Shown: positions 1-9,431, counted from the first letter of the stretch. The stretch is 64,000 bases of DNA from Larkinella terrae (GCF_009668025.1 NZ_WJXZ01000014.1:124001-188000), one strand, 5' to 3'. Notes: generated from the sequence alone by a model not told the origin. Numbers and translations: made by a program.

Positions 1-1764
1 TTTTGCGACCGCAATCTGCAGTTCGTCCAGTTGCGCCGGAGCAATTGCGGACGGCGAGTCGATCATGACGTCGCGGCCCGAGTTGTTTTTCGGGAAAGCA
101 ATGAAATCGCGGATGGAATCGGCGCCCCCGAAAATGGAGCAAAGCCGGTCGAAACCGAACGCGATACCGCCGTGGGGCGGAGCGCCGAACTCGAACGCAT
201 CCAGTAAAAAACCGAACTGCGCCTTGGCTTCTTCGGGCGTGAAACCCAGCAGATCGAACATGCGCGACTGCAAATCCCGCTGGAAAATCCGGATTGAACC
301 ACCACCCACTTCGGTGCCGTTGATCACCATGTCGTAGGCATTGGCCCGCACCGCGCCGGGATCGGTTTCCAGCAATTTAATATCTTCCGGTTTGGGCGAT
401 GTGAACGGGTGGTGCATGGCAAACCAGCGGTTTTCTTCTTCGCCGAATTCCAGCAGCGGGAAATCCAGTACCCACAACGCGCTGAACTGGTTCGGATCGC
501 GCAGACCCAGCCGACTGCCCATTTCCAGCCGCAATTCGCTCAGCTGTTTCCGGACCTTATTGGTTTCGCCGGACATAACCAGCAGTAAATCACCCGGTTC
601 GGCCTGGAACTGAACCACCCAATGTTTCAGGTCTTCTTCCGAATAAAACTTGTCGACCGATGATTTGATCGTTCCATCTTCGTTATACCGGACGTAAATC
701 AATCCTTTTCCGCCAATCTGGGGGCGTTTGATGAAGTCCGTGAGTTCGTCTACCTGTTTGCGGGTGTAATGGGCGCAGCCTTTGGCGTTGATCCCGATCA
801 CCAGCTCCGCTGAATCGAACACGACGAAGTTTTTCCCTGACGTCAGATCCACGGTGTCAAAAGCGCCTTTCAACTCAACAAACGACATCCCGAAACGCGT
901 ATCCGGTTTGTCGGAACCGTACAGGCGCATGGCTTCGGCGTAGGTCATGCGGGGCACTTCGTCCAGCGTGAGACCAATCACGTTTTTGAACAGGTGCCGC
1001 ACCAGGCCTTCGAACATCTGAAGAATATCTTCCTGCTTAATGAACGACATCTCGCAGTCGATCTGGGTAAATTCCGGCTGGCGGTCGGCCCGCAGGTCTT
1101 CATCCCGGAAACACTTGACAATCTGGTAATACCGGTCAAAACCCGATACCATCAGCAGTTGCTTGAACGTCTGGGGCGATTGCGGCAGGGCGTAAAATTC
1201 GCCCGGATTCATGCGGCTCGGCACCACGAAATCGCGGGCACCTTCCGGCGTCGATTTAATCAAAACCGGGGTTTCGACCTCAATAAAATCCTGGCCGTCC
1301 ATGTAAATCCGCGTCTGCTGCGCCATTTTGTGCCGCAATTCGAGATTCTTACGAACGGGATTCCGGCGTAAATCGAGGTAGCGGTATTTCATCCGCAGGT
1401 CGTCGCCACCGTCGGTATCGTCTTCAATCAGAAACGGCGGCAGTTTGGCCGGATTCAATATTTCCAGCTTTTCCAGCCGGATTTCGATGTCACCCGTTGG
1501 CAGATTAGGATTTTTGGATTTGCGCTCGATCACTTCGCCGGTGGCTTTCAGAACAAACTCCCGACCCAGCGTGCGGGTCAGGGCGATGGTTGCCGGGTCG
1601 GTTTTTCCTTCTTCGAGCAACAGTTGGGTCAGGCCGTAGCGGTCGCGCAGGTCGATCCAGATCAGACCCCCTTTGTCGCGGATACGCTGGACCCAGCCAC
1701 AGAGAATAACTTGTGTGTTAACGTGTTCGATGCGAATTTCTCCGCAGGTATGAGATCGAAGCAT
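1..1764 (-). CDS. aspS: Aspartyl-tRNA synthetase (nearly complete, C-terminus cut by window edge)
   Basis: Class II aminoacyl-tRNA synthetase that charges tRNA-Asp in the cytoplasm. I translated 588 codons from the ATG at 1762-1764 ([16 protein letters not shown]...), with no stop before the window edge. The N-terminal OB-fold anticodon-binding region is followed by the catalytic core with motif 2 ([16 protein letters not shown]), the bacterial GAD insertion and motif 3 ([11 protein letters not shown]). The last visible residues, [16 protein letters not shown], are typical of the very end of Bacteroidota AspRS, so only a few residues should be missing. The length suits the bacterial form. The next gene downstream on this strand lies off the window. 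Confidence 0.96.
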   Translation of the reverse strand, partial: MLRSHTCGEIRIEHVNTQVILCGWVQRIRDKGGLIWIDLRDRYGLTQLLLEEGKTDPATIALTRTLGREFVLKATGEVIERKSKNPNLPTGDIEIRLEKLEILNPAKLPPFLIEDDTDGGDDLRMKYRYLDLRRNPVRKNLELRHKMAQQTRIYMDGQDFIEVETPVLIKSTPEGARDFVVPSRMNPGEFYALPQSPQTFKQLLMVSGFDRYYQIVKCFRDEDLRADRQPEFTQIDCEMSFIKQEDILQMFEGLVRHLFKNVIGLTLDEVPRMTYAEAMRLYGSDKPDTRFGMSFVELKGAFDTVDLTSGKNFVVFDSAELVIGINAKGCAHYTRKQVDELTDFIKRPQIGGKGLIYVRYNEDGTIKSSVDKFYSEEDLKHWVVQFQAEPGDLLLVMSGETNKVRKQLSELRLEMGSRLGLRDPNQFSALWVLDFPLLEFGEEENRWFAMHHPFTSPKPEDIKLLETDPGAVRANAYDMVINGTEVGGGSIRIFQRDLQSRMFDLLGFTPEEAKAQFGFLLDAFEFGAPPHGGIAFGFDRLCSIFGGADSIRDFIAFPKNNSGRDVMIDSPSAIAPAQLDELQIAVAK

Positions 1765-1844
1765 ACTCTTCAAATGGTTCAATAAGCCGCAAATGTAGCC
1801 AAAGTATACCCGCCTATCAAGCCGAAATAAAAATCGATGCCGGA

Positions 1845-2843
1845 TTATTGAGCAGCAACGACCGGCGCCTTTTGCAGGAAAGCCCGGGCAAAGCTTTGGG
1901 TGTAGCGGGTGGCGGTTTTCCGGTTCAGGTGTTTGCCGTCGTCGGAACAATCGGCGGGGAAGGGCGATGTGAATGCCCGATGAAAGGGAACGGCAATCCG
2001 GTAGCGGTCGGGGAGAGCCGCGTAAACGTTCGGCAGGATTTGTTGCTCCTCCTGCATCATCCGATTGGGCAAATAGAAGTAGATAGCCACATTTGCTGCA
2101 TTGCACTGCTTCACCAACTGCATCAATTGGTCGATGTAAAGCCGCTCGTTATCAGTGAATTGGTGGGAAATTTTAGCGGTATCGGGTGGGGAGCTCGTCC
2201 GTATTTTATTGGATAACCGGCTCGGAAACGCACCGGGTCGGAAATACCGAAAACCGGTGGACGTCATGATGTAATTCTCCGGATTGTCCCGAACAATCGC
2301 CAGGGCAAACAGGTAAACCGAGCTTCGGAGCATGAAAAAATGATTCAGGAAGGAATCGTAAATCGAGATACCCTTTTGTACCTGTTCGTGTCCGGACTGG
2401 GTTTCCCGCAGGAAATGGCTGTTCCTGAACGCAATGTCATTCAACGGGTTATCCCGCCCAAATGGGTCTTCGTGCGTGAGCGTAGGTGGAAAAGATAATT
2501 CCAGAAAGATGGTTTTCAGGTGCAAACCGTCCATTTTCAGGAGCTTTTCGCATTCGGCAAACGTGTTGGGCGCAAACATGGCACTGAGGCCGTGGTTGAA
2601 CGAACGCGTTTGATAATGCGTAACCGAATCAAAAACCGCCGGATTGAAACTGTGCGATGTCCGGCTGGAACCCACAAAAACCGTGTTGATCCGGTGCCGC
2701 ATCGGTTTCAGGAGCGAATCGAGTTTGTAACTGCTTTCGTCAAACTGTTTCATTCTGAAGGTGTGCAGGTAGGTCCAAAGGCTGATTTTGATGCTCAAAA
2801 GCACCACCGCCAGCACCAGCAGCTTCAGGAAAAATTTCAGCAT
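1845..2843 (-). CDS. Membrane-anchored SGNH-like protein, paralogue 2 (DltD/AlgJ-type partner of MBOAT)
   Basis: 332 residues: an N-terminal membrane anchor (about 5-25) and an extracytoplasmic domain with an SGNH-like block I (VFVGSSRT, residues 56-62) and a C-terminal D-D-G-x-H block (D301/D302, H305) fitting an Asp-His catalytic pair. Such proteins commonly accompany MBOAT acyltransferases and take part in O-acylation of surface glycans. It is the last gene of the minus-strand surface-glycan cluster and closely resembles the gene at 2931-3938 along its whole length, so it is a tandem duplicate. The acyl group and substrate cannot be read from sequence. The fold assignment rests on motifs and context only. 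Confidence 0.72.
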   Translation of the reverse strand: MLKFFLKLLVLAVVLLSIKISLWTYLHTFRMKQFDESSYKLDSLLKPMRHRINTVFVGSSRTSHSFNPAVFDSVTHYQTRSFNHGLSAMFAPNTFAECEKLLKMDGLHLKTIFLELSFPPTLTHEDPFGRDNPLNDIAFRNSHFLRETQSGHEQVQKGISIYDSFLNHFFMLRSSVYLFALAIVRDNPENYIMTSTGFRYFRPGAFPSRLSNKIRTSSPPDTAKISHQFTDNERLYIDQLMQLVKQCNAANVAIYFYLPNRMMQEEQQILPNVYAALPDRYRIAVPFHRAFTSPFPADCSDDGKHLNRKTATRYTQSFARAFLQKAPVVAAQ

Positions 2844-2930
2844 GATTTCAAAACAGACCGAAAGCGTTCGGATCGATGCGCCTGAGCAGGCGAGTGTGGA
2901 AAGCTACTAAAAATCCAGTGAATCAGCAAT

Positions 2931-3938
2931 TTACGGTTTTTTTGAATTACTGCTTTTAAATTGCTTCTGAATAAACGCCTGAGCAAAAAGCTGCGAATAA
3001 AGCGTAGCGGATTTTTCATTCAGGTGCTGCCCATCATCGGAATAGTCGGCGGGAAACGGTGGTGTGAATTCGCGTCGGTATGGAACCGCCAGGCGGTATC
3101 GGTCGGGCAGGGCGGCATACACGCCCGGCAGGATCGCTTTCTCCTCGGCCATCATGCGCGAGGGCAGATAAAAATAGATGGAAACCTTCTGCGCTTCACA
3201 CTCCCGGGCGAGCTGCATGAGCTGGTCTTTGTAAAGCTGGACCCGTTTCGTGTATCGAACGGGGAGAACCGTGGTGTCGGGCGGAGTCGTTAAACGCACG
3301 GGATTGCTGGACCGGTTTTGAAACGTGTTGGAATGAAAATACCGGTAGCCGGTGGGCGTCATGCTATATTCGAGCTCACCACCCCGGGCCAGCGCCAGCG
3401 TCAGCACATGCACAGCGTTTCGCAGCCTGAAAAATTGCGTCAGATACGAATCGTAAAGGGACGTTCCCCGTTGCACGCTTTCCGGTCCGTAGCTTTGTTC
3501 CTGCAGAAAATGCGTGTTTTTTAACCCGATTTCGGCAAAGGGTTCCGGCCGGCTGAACGGGTCGCCGTAAGTTTCCGTGGGCGGAAAAGACAATTCCAGA
3601 AAGATGGTTTTCAGTTTTAAGCCGTTTATCCCGAGAAGCTTCCGGCATTGAGAAAAGGTATTGGGAGCAAACAGTGCGTTGATGCCGAGGTTAAAAGAGT
3701 GGGTTTGGTGGTGGGTCACGGAATCGAAAACCGCCGGGTTAAAACCGTGCGCCGTTCGGCTGGAACCCACAAAAACCGTATTGATCCGGTGCCGGACGGG
3801 CTTCAGCAACGCATTGGTTTTGTAACCGATTTCGTCGGAATACTTCTCTTCGTAGGTGTGTAAATAAGCCCAGAGAACGATTTTGATGCCCAGAATGACC
3901 GTTGTCAACGCCAGCAGTTTCAGCACAATTTTTAACAT
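2931..3938 (-). CDS. Membrane-anchored SGNH-like protein, paralogue 1
   Basis: 335 residues starting at the ATG at 3936-3938, four bases after the MBOAT stop; this start matches that of the paralogue (MLKIVLK versus MLKFFLK), whereas a further-upstream ATG would overlap the MBOAT gene. One N-terminal membrane segment, then the same SGNH-like elements: FVGSSRT near residue 60 and SDDGQHLN with H305. The tight spacing argues for translational coupling with the MBOAT acyltransferase. Expected role by family: extracytoplasmic part of an O-acylation machine acting on a surface polysaccharide. The most divergent stretch between the copies is around residues 150-230, which may affect substrate or partner choice (inference). 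Confidence 0.72.
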   Translation of the reverse strand: MLKIVLKLLALTTVILGIKIVLWAYLHTYEEKYSDEIGYKTNALLKPVRHRINTVFVGSSRTAHGFNPAVFDSVTHHQTHSFNLGINALFAPNTFSQCRKLLGINGLKLKTIFLELSFPPTETYGDPFSRPEPFAEIGLKNTHFLQEQSYGPESVQRGTSLYDSYLTQFFRLRNAVHVLTLALARGGELEYSMTPTGYRYFHSNTFQNRSSNPVRLTTPPDTTVLPVRYTKRVQLYKDQLMQLARECEAQKVSIYFYLPSRMMAEEKAILPGVYAALPDRYRLAVPYRREFTPPFPADYSDDGQHLNEKSATLYSQLFAQAFIQKQFKSSNSKKP

Positions 3939-3942
3939 CGGA

Positions 3943-5370
3943 TCAGAACTGGTAATAAAAAAAGGGACTGTCGCTAATCCGTCCAAAAGTGAGAATCAGG
4001 ATACAAACGATCAAATAAAAACTCCAGCGGCTGAGTCCGCCATACGACGCCACCAGTTCGGGAAGCTCCCGGTTTTGCAGTTTCCGGTTGATGAAATCCA
4101 TCAAACCCAAAGCCACCAGAATCGGAAGAAACGGTTTCAGGTTGACAACATCCGTCAGGTGCCAGCGGTTTTTGGAAAACAATCCGCCCAATAAGGATCC
4201 GGTTGCCCCAATCGACGGCGCGCGCAGGAAGGCGCTGGTAAACATCCCAACGTGATAAGCCAGCAGGGTGGACAAAAACCGGTGCAGGGGCGTGTTCAGA
4301 TCGGGCCAGATCCGGCGGAAAAAAGCCTGTCGCTGTTCTTTGGTGGCGTGTTCAGCCACGAGCCAGAGCCCATTGAGCAGGCCCCAGAGGATGTAGCCCC
4401 AGGTGGCACCGTGCCACAGTCCGGTCAGGAAATAGACGATCAATAGATTGATATATAGGCCGGTACGGGAGCGTAACTGTTTGCTCAACGGGAAATAAAC
4501 ATAGTCCCGAAACCAGGAAGTCAGGCTGATGTGCCAGCCTTTCCAGAACTCGATGCGGGAAGTGGAAGCATACACCCGGTCGTCAAAATTGCGCATGAGC
4601 CGAATGCCCAGCATGCGGGCAGATCCCAGGGCAATGTCGGAATAGCCCGAAAAATCACAGAAAATCTGAAGCGGTACGAGGACGAGGGAAAGGTATAAAA
4701 CCGGTCCGGAGTACGCGTCGGGCTGAATAAAAACCGGATCGATCAGGCCCGCGATGTGGTTGGCCAGTACGACTTTCTTGAATAAACCCCAGGCAATGAG
4801 TTGCAAACCGGCCACGGCGTTTTCGTAGCGGAATGGCTGGGGTGTTTGCAATTGCGTCAATACCCTCTTGGCGCGTTCGATGGGACCCGCCGAAAGCGTC
4901 GGAAAAAAGGCCAGATAGGTGGCAAAATAGCCGAAATGAAGGGCAGGTTTGAGGTAGCCCCGACGAATGTCGATCAGGTAACTGATGGCCTGAAAGGTAT
5001 AAAACGAAATGCCGATCGGCACCAGGGGCGACCAGGCTGGCAGCGGACTGATTTCGCCCCAAAGGCCCAGCAGGCTCGCCAGATTCTGGTTCAGAAATGC
5101 GTAATATTTATAAAAAAGCAACGGCAGCAGCAGCAAACCGATGCCCAGCCAAAGCGTAAACCGGCTGCCGGAGGGCTTTATGAGTCGGCCAAAGACGTAG
5201 GCCACGGTGGTCGATGAGGCCAGGAGAATCAGGTAAAAGGGTTGCCAGGTGAAATAGAAAAAATAACCGGCCAGCAGCAGCCACATCCACCGAAAGCGGT
5301 GCGGTAGCAGGTAGTAAACGAAAAAAATCAGCAGTAAAAAAAACAAATAAAGCGTAGAACTTAACGACAT
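3943..5370 (-). CDS. MBOAT-family O-acyltransferase (AlgI/DltB-like)
   Basis: 475-residue polytopic inner-membrane protein of the membrane-bound O-acyltransferase family, which moves acyl groups across the membrane for transfer onto exported glycans. Visible family signatures are FCDFSGYSDIALG (238-249), EFWKGWHISLTSWFRDYVYFP (about 274-294, H280) and FLTGLWHGATW with the invariant histidine H320. Length and hydrophobic profile suit AlgI-type members. It is followed by two SGNH-like partner genes and preceded by a GT4 glycosyltransferase and a polysaccharide deacetylase on the same strand. The modified polymer is unknown; no alginate biosynthesis genes are present, so the AlgI resemblance is structural only. 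Confidence 0.93.
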   Translation of the reverse strand: MSLSSTLYLFFLLLIFFVYYLLPHRFRWMWLLLAGYFFYFTWQPFYLILLASSTTVAYVFGRLIKPSGSRFTLWLGIGLLLLPLLFYKYYAFLNQNLASLLGLWGEISPLPAWSPLVPIGISFYTFQAISYLIDIRRGYLKPALHFGYFATYLAFFPTLSAGPIERAKRVLTQLQTPQPFRYENAVAGLQLIAWGLFKKVVLANHIAGLIDPVFIQPDAYSGPVLYLSLVLVPLQIFCDFSGYSDIALGSARMLGIRLMRNFDDRVYASTSRIEFWKGWHISLTSWFRDYVYFPLSKQLRSRTGLYINLLIVYFLTGLWHGATWGYILWGLLNGLWLVAEHATKEQRQAFFRRIWPDLNTPLHRFLSTLLAYHVGMFTSAFLRAPSIGATGSLLGGLFSKNRWHLTDVVNLKPFLPILVALGLMDFINRKLQNRELPELVASYGGLSRWSFYLIVCILILTFGRISDSPFFYYQF

Positions 5371-5430
5371 GGGCTCAGGCGTTCGGTTTCTATGGACACA
5401 TGAAGATAAGAAAGTTAAACCGAAAACCGT

Positions 5431-6495
5431 TCACACCAATTCCGTGTACAACTGCCAGTATTGCTCGGCTGCGCGTTCCCAGCTAAACCGGGCGGCTTGC
5501 TGGCGCAATCGGTTCGCCCGAAAGGGATTGGCGGCAAAATCGTTCAGGCCGTCGAAAATCGTTTCGGCCATCGCTTCCGGTTCGAACGATTCGAAATAAT
5601 ACGCATCCGGGCCGCCAATTTCGGGCAGGCTGGTCAGTTTCGACAGGAAAACCGGTTTGCCGCAACTCATCGCTTCGACCACCGGCAGCCCAAATCCTTC
5701 GGAAATCGACGGAAACAAAAAGGCATCACATTGTTGATACAAGCCGGTTTTGGTGGCTTCGTCGACGATTCCGGTCAGAATCAGCCGTTCGCCAATGCCC
5801 AGCTGTTGCGCCTGTTCGCGGAGGTGAGCGGCATACGGATGGCTGTCGGGACCGGCCAGCACCAGTTGCCATTCGGGAAAAGCTTCGAGCAACGGCAGCA
5901 GCGTGTGCAGGTTTTTTTTGGGATGGATGACGCCAACGAACAGGAAAAACGGGTTTGGGAGATTGAGCGATTGACCGGGCCGCCGGGCGGATACTGGGTG
6001 ATTGAGTGTGTGGTTTAATGAATTTCCGTTGTGGATAACAGTAAGTGGTATGTTGGGAATGGTTACATGCTGGCGAACGACGGAAGCGGTGTATTCCGAA
6101 ATCGTGGTGAGGGCCGAAGCCCGGTCGATCTTGCGCTGGAGAGCCGCGAGCTTACCGGTTTTTTTGGCGTCGCTGTAGTCCGGCCGTTCCAGAAAATTGA
6201 GATCGTGAATCGTGAGAGTCAGGCGGCTTTTTTTCGACGGAGGGAGAAAACCGGAATCCTGATGGGTACAATGCCAGACATCGAATGAGGCCGGATTAAC
6301 CCATTTGCGCCACCAGACGGCGGTTTGATACTGGACGTCCGGCCCGAAAATACCCTGCTGGCCTTCGGGAACCAGAAACGTGAGTTGGGCCGCGTCCGGC
6401 CGCTGGCGAACGAGTTCGGCGCCCAGTTGCCGGCAGAATTGCCCCAAACCACTGTTCAAATCCCGAAGCCGTTCGGTATCGATAAAGATTTTCAT
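5431..6495 (-). CDS. GT4-family glycosyltransferase
   Basis: 354 residues from the ATG at 6493-6495 (MKIFIDTERLRD), four bases after the stop of the upstream deacetylase gene; an in-frame ATG further upstream would run into that gene. GT-B fold: the C-terminal half has the nucleotide-sugar binding signature FVGVIHPKKNLHTLLP and the FPSISEGFGLPVVEAMSCGKP block with the E-x7-E pair of retaining family 4 enzymes. It probably adds a hexose to a surface glycan; sugar and acceptor cannot be told from sequence. The tight coupling to the deacetylase and the following MBOAT/SGNH genes points to one envelope-glycan modification operon. Confidence 0.92.
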   Translation of the reverse strand: MKIFIDTERLRDLNSGLGQFCRQLGAELVRQRPDAAQLTFLVPEGQQGIFGPDVQYQTAVWWRKWVNPASFDVWHCTHQDSGFLPPSKKSRLTLTIHDLNFLERPDYSDAKKTGKLAALQRKIDRASALTTISEYTASVVRQHVTIPNIPLTVIHNGNSLNHTLNHPVSARRPGQSLNLPNPFFLFVGVIHPKKNLHTLLPLLEAFPEWQLVLAGPDSHPYAAHLREQAQQLGIGERLILTGIVDEATKTGLYQQCDAFLFPSISEGFGLPVVEAMSCGKPVFLSKLTSLPEIGGPDAYYFESFEPEAMAETIFDGLNDFAANPFRANRLRQQAARFSWERAAEQYWQLYTELV

Positions 6496-6499
6496 TTCG

Positions 6500-7297
6500 T
6501 TAGAGTATTTTCCCAAAACGCACTTTCCGGGCAAACTGCGCCATTGAATCGGTGCCGCGAATATCGAGTCGCTGTAGCTCAAACCGGTTTGAGACCGGAA
6601 AGGGATTCAGGCGGTTTCCGATCCGGAAAGCGAGCCGGATGCCGGATTCGCTCAGGGCGGTTTTCATGGCCTGTTTAATCGTGGCGTCTTTGGGCCGACC
6701 GCCATACGGGTACGCAAATGCCCGCACGTACGGCAGATTCAGCGCATCGAAAGCCGCCGTGTTTTGTAATAAATCGGTTTTGATTTCACTGGCATTCAGG
6801 TGTTTGTAATTCATATGCTGGTGCGAATGCAGCGCGAGTTCAAACGTTGGCAACAGTTGGCGGAGCTGGTCGGGCGTCATCAACGGTTCGGTGCAGCCAT
6901 CCCACTGGTTGCATTGGCCGACAAAAGCCGTGGGGACAAAAACGACGGCATTCATCCGGAAAGATTGCAAAACCGGCAGCGCGTGGGTCAGGTTGTTAAC
7001 GTAGGCGTCGTCGAAGGTAATCAAGACCGAGCGGGCGGGTAGCGGTTTTTGCCGGTCGACGGCGGCAATGAGTTGTTCGAGCGTAATGGACTGGTAGCGC
7101 CGGGCCTGAAGCCACTGCAATTGCCGTTCAAACCGGGCTACCGAAACCGTCAGAGCATCCTGCCGTTCCGGGTCGATTTTGTGGAACATTAACACAGGTA
7201 GGGCCTTTGAAGTGCGGAAAAAATACCACACCGTTCCAACCGCTAACAGACCCGCCAGGAACCACATCATAAATATTTTAAGGTTAATACGGATCAA
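6500..7297 (-). CDS. Polysaccharide deacetylase (NodB domain, membrane-anchored)
   Basis: 265 residues with an N-terminal signal anchor (about 9-27) and a NodB-homology domain: TFDDAY (D96 and D97, catalytic base and metal ligand), H-S-H-Q-H (H157 and H161, metal ligands) and AYPYGG. Members of carbohydrate esterase family 4 remove N- or O-acetyl groups from chitin-like, peptidoglycan or exopolysaccharide substrates in the periplasm or at the surface. First gene of the minus-strand cluster continuing into GT4, MBOAT and two SGNH-like proteins. A shorter start at the paired Met10/Met11 is possible. The gap to the divergent Hsp20 gene (7298-7456) should hold both promoters. Confidence 0.9.
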   Translation of the reverse strand: MIRINLKIFMMWFLAGLLAVGTVWYFFRTSKALPVLMFHKIDPERQDALTVSVARFERQLQWLQARRYQSITLEQLIAAVDRQKPLPARSVLITFDDAYVNNLTHALPVLQSFRMNAVVFVPTAFVGQCNQWDGCTEPLMTPDQLRQLLPTFELALHSHQHMNYKHLNASEIKTDLLQNTAAFDALNLPYVRAFAYPYGGRPKDATIKQAMKTALSESGIRLAFRIGNRLNPFPVSNRFELQRLDIRGTDSMAQFARKVRFGKIL

Positions 7298-7456
7298 AAA
7301 TCAGGATTATTTGCGTTATAAAACAAATTACTGCCCAATTGGCAGCTTATTTTCGTCGCATCGGTTTTTAACCGCCACAATGACGCTAAAATTGGCCAGT
7401 TGTAAGTTGGGTACGCAATTTGTTTAACTAATAGTACACAACCAACAAGTACGATT

Positions 7457-7849
7457 ATGAAACCGATAGAGAATACGCTGAAGGGAATGGGTGGGCAATT
7501 CGATTTGCTGAACACATTGTATGGCGGATCGAGCATGACCCGTATGGAAACCGAGCAGGAAGAGGACCGGTTGCTGATTAAATTGTCTGCCCCCGGCGTT
7601 GGGCCGGAAGCGTTCAATGTATTGATCGATGGCAAAAAGCTGGTTTTATATACGTTGCTCCAACAAAAAAATCCGACCGAAGGTCAAAGTCTGGCGGTGC
7701 CGATGTTTTTGCGGGTGATCGATATTCCGGATTTCGTCGATGCTGAACACATTGAAGCCATTCAGGACCACGGTCAGGTGCTGATTAATCTGCCGTTCAA
7801 AGACGGCCAGCACTTCCAGAACCGGGTCGAAATCAAGAATCTGTTTTAA
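7457..7849 (+). CDS. Hsp20/alpha-crystallin-like small heat-shock protein
   Basis: 130 residues. After a variable N-terminal arm of about 30 residues comes an alpha-crystallin-like beta sandwich (EEDRLLIKLSAPGVGPEAFNVLIDGKKLVLYT ... QVLINLPF), the layout of small heat-shock holdases that bind unfolding proteins without ATP. The classical C-terminal I-x-I tail is poor here (RVEIKNLF), and the protein is on the short side. Single gene, divergent from the surface-glycan cluster and convergent with the HTH regulator, with a shared hairpin terminator between the two stops. No heat-shock operator could be recognised upstream. Confidence 0.82.
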   Translation: MKPIENTLKGMGGQFDLLNTLYGGSSMTRMETEQEEDRLLIKLSAPGVGPEAFNVLIDGKKLVLYTLLQQKNPTEGQSLAVPMFLRVIDIPDFVDAEHIEAIQDHGQVLINLPFKDGQHFQNRVEIKNLF

Positions 7850-7889
7850 GAGGATAGTAATACGCAGGAAGTCAATGTCCACATTGGCC

Positions 7890-7926
7890 AAAACCGGTAG
7901 GGTTGACAAAACCGTACCGGTTTTTT
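7890..7926. terminator. Bidirectional hairpin terminator
   Basis: Perfect 10-bp stem AAAACCGGTA / TACCGGTTTT (7890-7899 with 7915-7924), 15-base loop, then a T-run on the plus strand and an A-run at the other side, placed between convergent hsp20 and HTH genes. Both arms contain the overrepresented AAAACCGG octamer. Confidence 0.75.
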
Positions 7927-7929
7927 GTT

Positions 7930-8229
7930 TTAAACCGAACCCCGGATAAAGTCTTCCAGTGCGTTCAGGTGGTCGGTGAAGGCCTGCCGTCCAACGGGCG
8001 TGGCCGAATAGGTCGTGTTCGGTTTGCGACCCACAAATTGTTTTTTCACGGAGACATACCCCTGCTCCTCCAGCGCCCGCAGGTGCGTCGCCAGATTCCC
8101 GTCGGTCATTTCCAGCAGTTCTTTGAGTGAATTGAAACTCAGGGATTCATTCACGATCAAAACCGACATGATGCCTAACCGGGCTTTACTTTCAAATGCT
8201 TTATTAAATCCTATCAGGAACTCTCGCAT
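7930..8229 (-). CDS. Winged-helix transcriptional regulator (HTH_34 type)
   Basis: 99 residues forming a single winged-helix domain: an N-terminal helix (FNKAFESKARLGIMSVL), helix-turn-helix (SFNSLKELLEMTDGNLATHLRALEEQGYV) and a wing (KKQFVGRKPNTTYSATPVG). This is the short MarR/ArsR-like group often paired with a membrane protein. Its start overlaps the stop of the upstream membrane-protein gene (TGATG), so the two are almost certainly co-translated. By analogy with such pairs the regulator may control its own two-gene operon (inference). No metal-binding cysteine motif is visible. Confidence 0.9.
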   Translation of the reverse strand: MREFLIGFNKAFESKARLGIMSVLIVNESLSFNSLKELLEMTDGNLATHLRALEEQGYVSVKKQFVGRKPNTTYSATPVGRQAFTDHLNALEDFIRGSV

Positions 8230-8882
8230 CAGCGCTTCAGTTCGTCTCGTTCATACTTGAGATACATGACGGTGCCGTACACAATGTGCAGCACGCCAAA
8301 CCCCACGGCCCAGGTCAACAGCGAATAACCGGTCCAGAATAACGCCAGTAAACCCAGCAGAATCTCCGACAAACCGAGGTATTCGACGTCGCGGACGGTG
8401 TATTTACTGCCGCTGTAGAGGGCCATCCCGTAAAAAATCAATGTGGTCGGAAACGTCAGCCAGATCAGGTTAAACCGGATCAGGGCCAGACAGAAAATAC
8501 CGCCCGTTACCAGTGGAATCAACAAAGCCCAGAGCAGCCGTTTCGAAATCGTGTTCCAGACGCCGTGACCCTGCCGCCGGGCCTTGCGGACCGTAAAAAA
8601 AATGCCCAGCAATAAAGCCGCTGCCAGAACGATGGCGCCATCGAGGATCAGAAAATCGACCATATCCTGACGGGCCGGGCCGTTGAGCCGGCTCATGCGT
8701 TCGTAGCTGAGCAGCGTGAGGTTATTGTTCTGTAGTTTTACAAAGGCTACACCCGCTCCAATAAGCGCTACAATACCCGCCGAAATTCCCGATAAACCGC
8801 TCAATGACAGGAATTTCGATGAGCGTTCCATCAAACTCCGTATCTCCGTCAGGGTCTGTAAATGTTCGTGCGATTCGGACAT
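8229..8882 (-). CDS. Integral membrane protein paired with HTH regulator
   Basis: 217 residues: a hydrophilic N-terminus (about 1-22), then probably five membrane segments (around 30-48, 75-97, 113-133, 137-155 and 168-205), ending in a basic tail. I do not recognise a named enzyme family. Small multi-spanning proteins of this layout are frequent just upstream of short HTH_34-type regulators in Bacteroidota. The TGATG overlap with the downstream regulator is the main functional clue: a membrane component and a cytoplasmic regulator produced together. Upstream lies the ATGGTT palindrome, so its promoter is in or next to that repeat. Confidence 0.75.
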   Translation of the reverse strand: MSESHEHLQTLTEIRSLMERSSKFLSLSGLSGISAGIVALIGAGVAFVKLQNNNLTLLSYERMSRLNGPARQDMVDFLILDGAIVLAAALLLGIFFTVRKARRQGHGVWNTISKRLLWALLIPLVTGGIFCLALIRFNLIWLTFPTTLIFYGMALYSGSKYTVRDVEYLGLSEILLGLLALFWTGYSLLTWAVGFGVLHIVYGTVMYLKYERDELKR

Positions 8883-8897
8883 CGGAAAGTGTGATTG

Positions 8898-9060
8898 TTA
8901 TGGTTTAGATGGTTTTTTATGGTTCTAATGGTTGAAAATGGCTGAATGGTTTTGATGGTTAAAAATGGTTCTGGTGGTTGAATTACCGATGTTCTTTAAC
9001 CATTTAGCCATCAGAGCCATTTTAACCATTAAAATCATTCAGCCATTTTTAACCATCCAG
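8898..9060. repeat. Intergenic long palindrome made of ATGGTT words (copy 1)
   Basis: The left half consists of repeated ATGGTT/AATGGCTG words and the right half of their complements (AACCAT, CAGCCATT), giving an imperfect palindrome of about 160 bases. It contains the last codons and stop of dgkA (9039-9056) and extends to within 16 bases of the next gene's start. A related element lies at 21001-21125. Confidence 0.8.
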
Positions 9061-9431
9061 TCCATTTCGATCAATTTAGTCCCAAAAATCAAAATACCTA
9101 CTATTACCGCAATAATAACTACTAATAATACGCCTGCGGCCGACAGATCCTTAACGGCTTTGATTTGCGGGTGCCGTTCCGGTGAAACCACATCGGCCAG
9201 TTTTTCGATGGCGGTATTGAAAGCTTCGGCGGCCAGCACCAGCCCGACCTGCGTCAGGATGAGCGCCCATTCCGTCCGATTTAACCGGAGCCAGATTCCG
9301 GCGATGACGACGGCAATGGCGGCCAATAAATGAATTTTAGCGTTATTTTCAAACCGGAACAGAGTGCCAATGCCCTCAACGGCAAATCGAAAACTCCGTA
9401 AATTTTTCCGAACGTCAATCCAGCGACTCAT
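9039..9431 (-). CDS. dgkA: Diacylglycerol/undecaprenol kinase family protein
   Basis: 130 residues from the ATG at 9429-9431 (MSRWIDVRKNLRSFRFA); a start 18 bases upstream is possible. Three membrane helices with the DgkA-family core: ENNAKIHLLAA, the AAEAFNTAIEKLAD stretch bearing the catalytic glutamate, and VKDLSAAGVLL. In Gram-negatives DgkA phosphorylates diacylglycerol; in many other bacteria the family recycles undecaprenol to its phosphate for cell-wall synthesis, so the lipid substrate is open. The gene overlaps the 3' end of the DUF1361 gene by 17 bases. Its C-terminal residues (WMVKNG) and stop are encoded by the palindrome arm. Confidence 0.9.
   Translation of the reverse strand: MSRWIDVRKNLRSFRFAVEGIGTLFRFENNAKIHLLAAIAVVIAGIWLRLNRTEWALILTQVGLVLAAEAFNTAIEKLADVVSPERHPQIKAVKDLSAAGVLLVVIIAVIVGILIFGTKLIEMDWMVKNG

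Noticed and set aside
63-1639. Several open frames across the first 1.7 kb on both strands
   Set aside because: They overlap the minus-strand frame that translates cleanly as AspRS with all class II motifs; only that one is coding.
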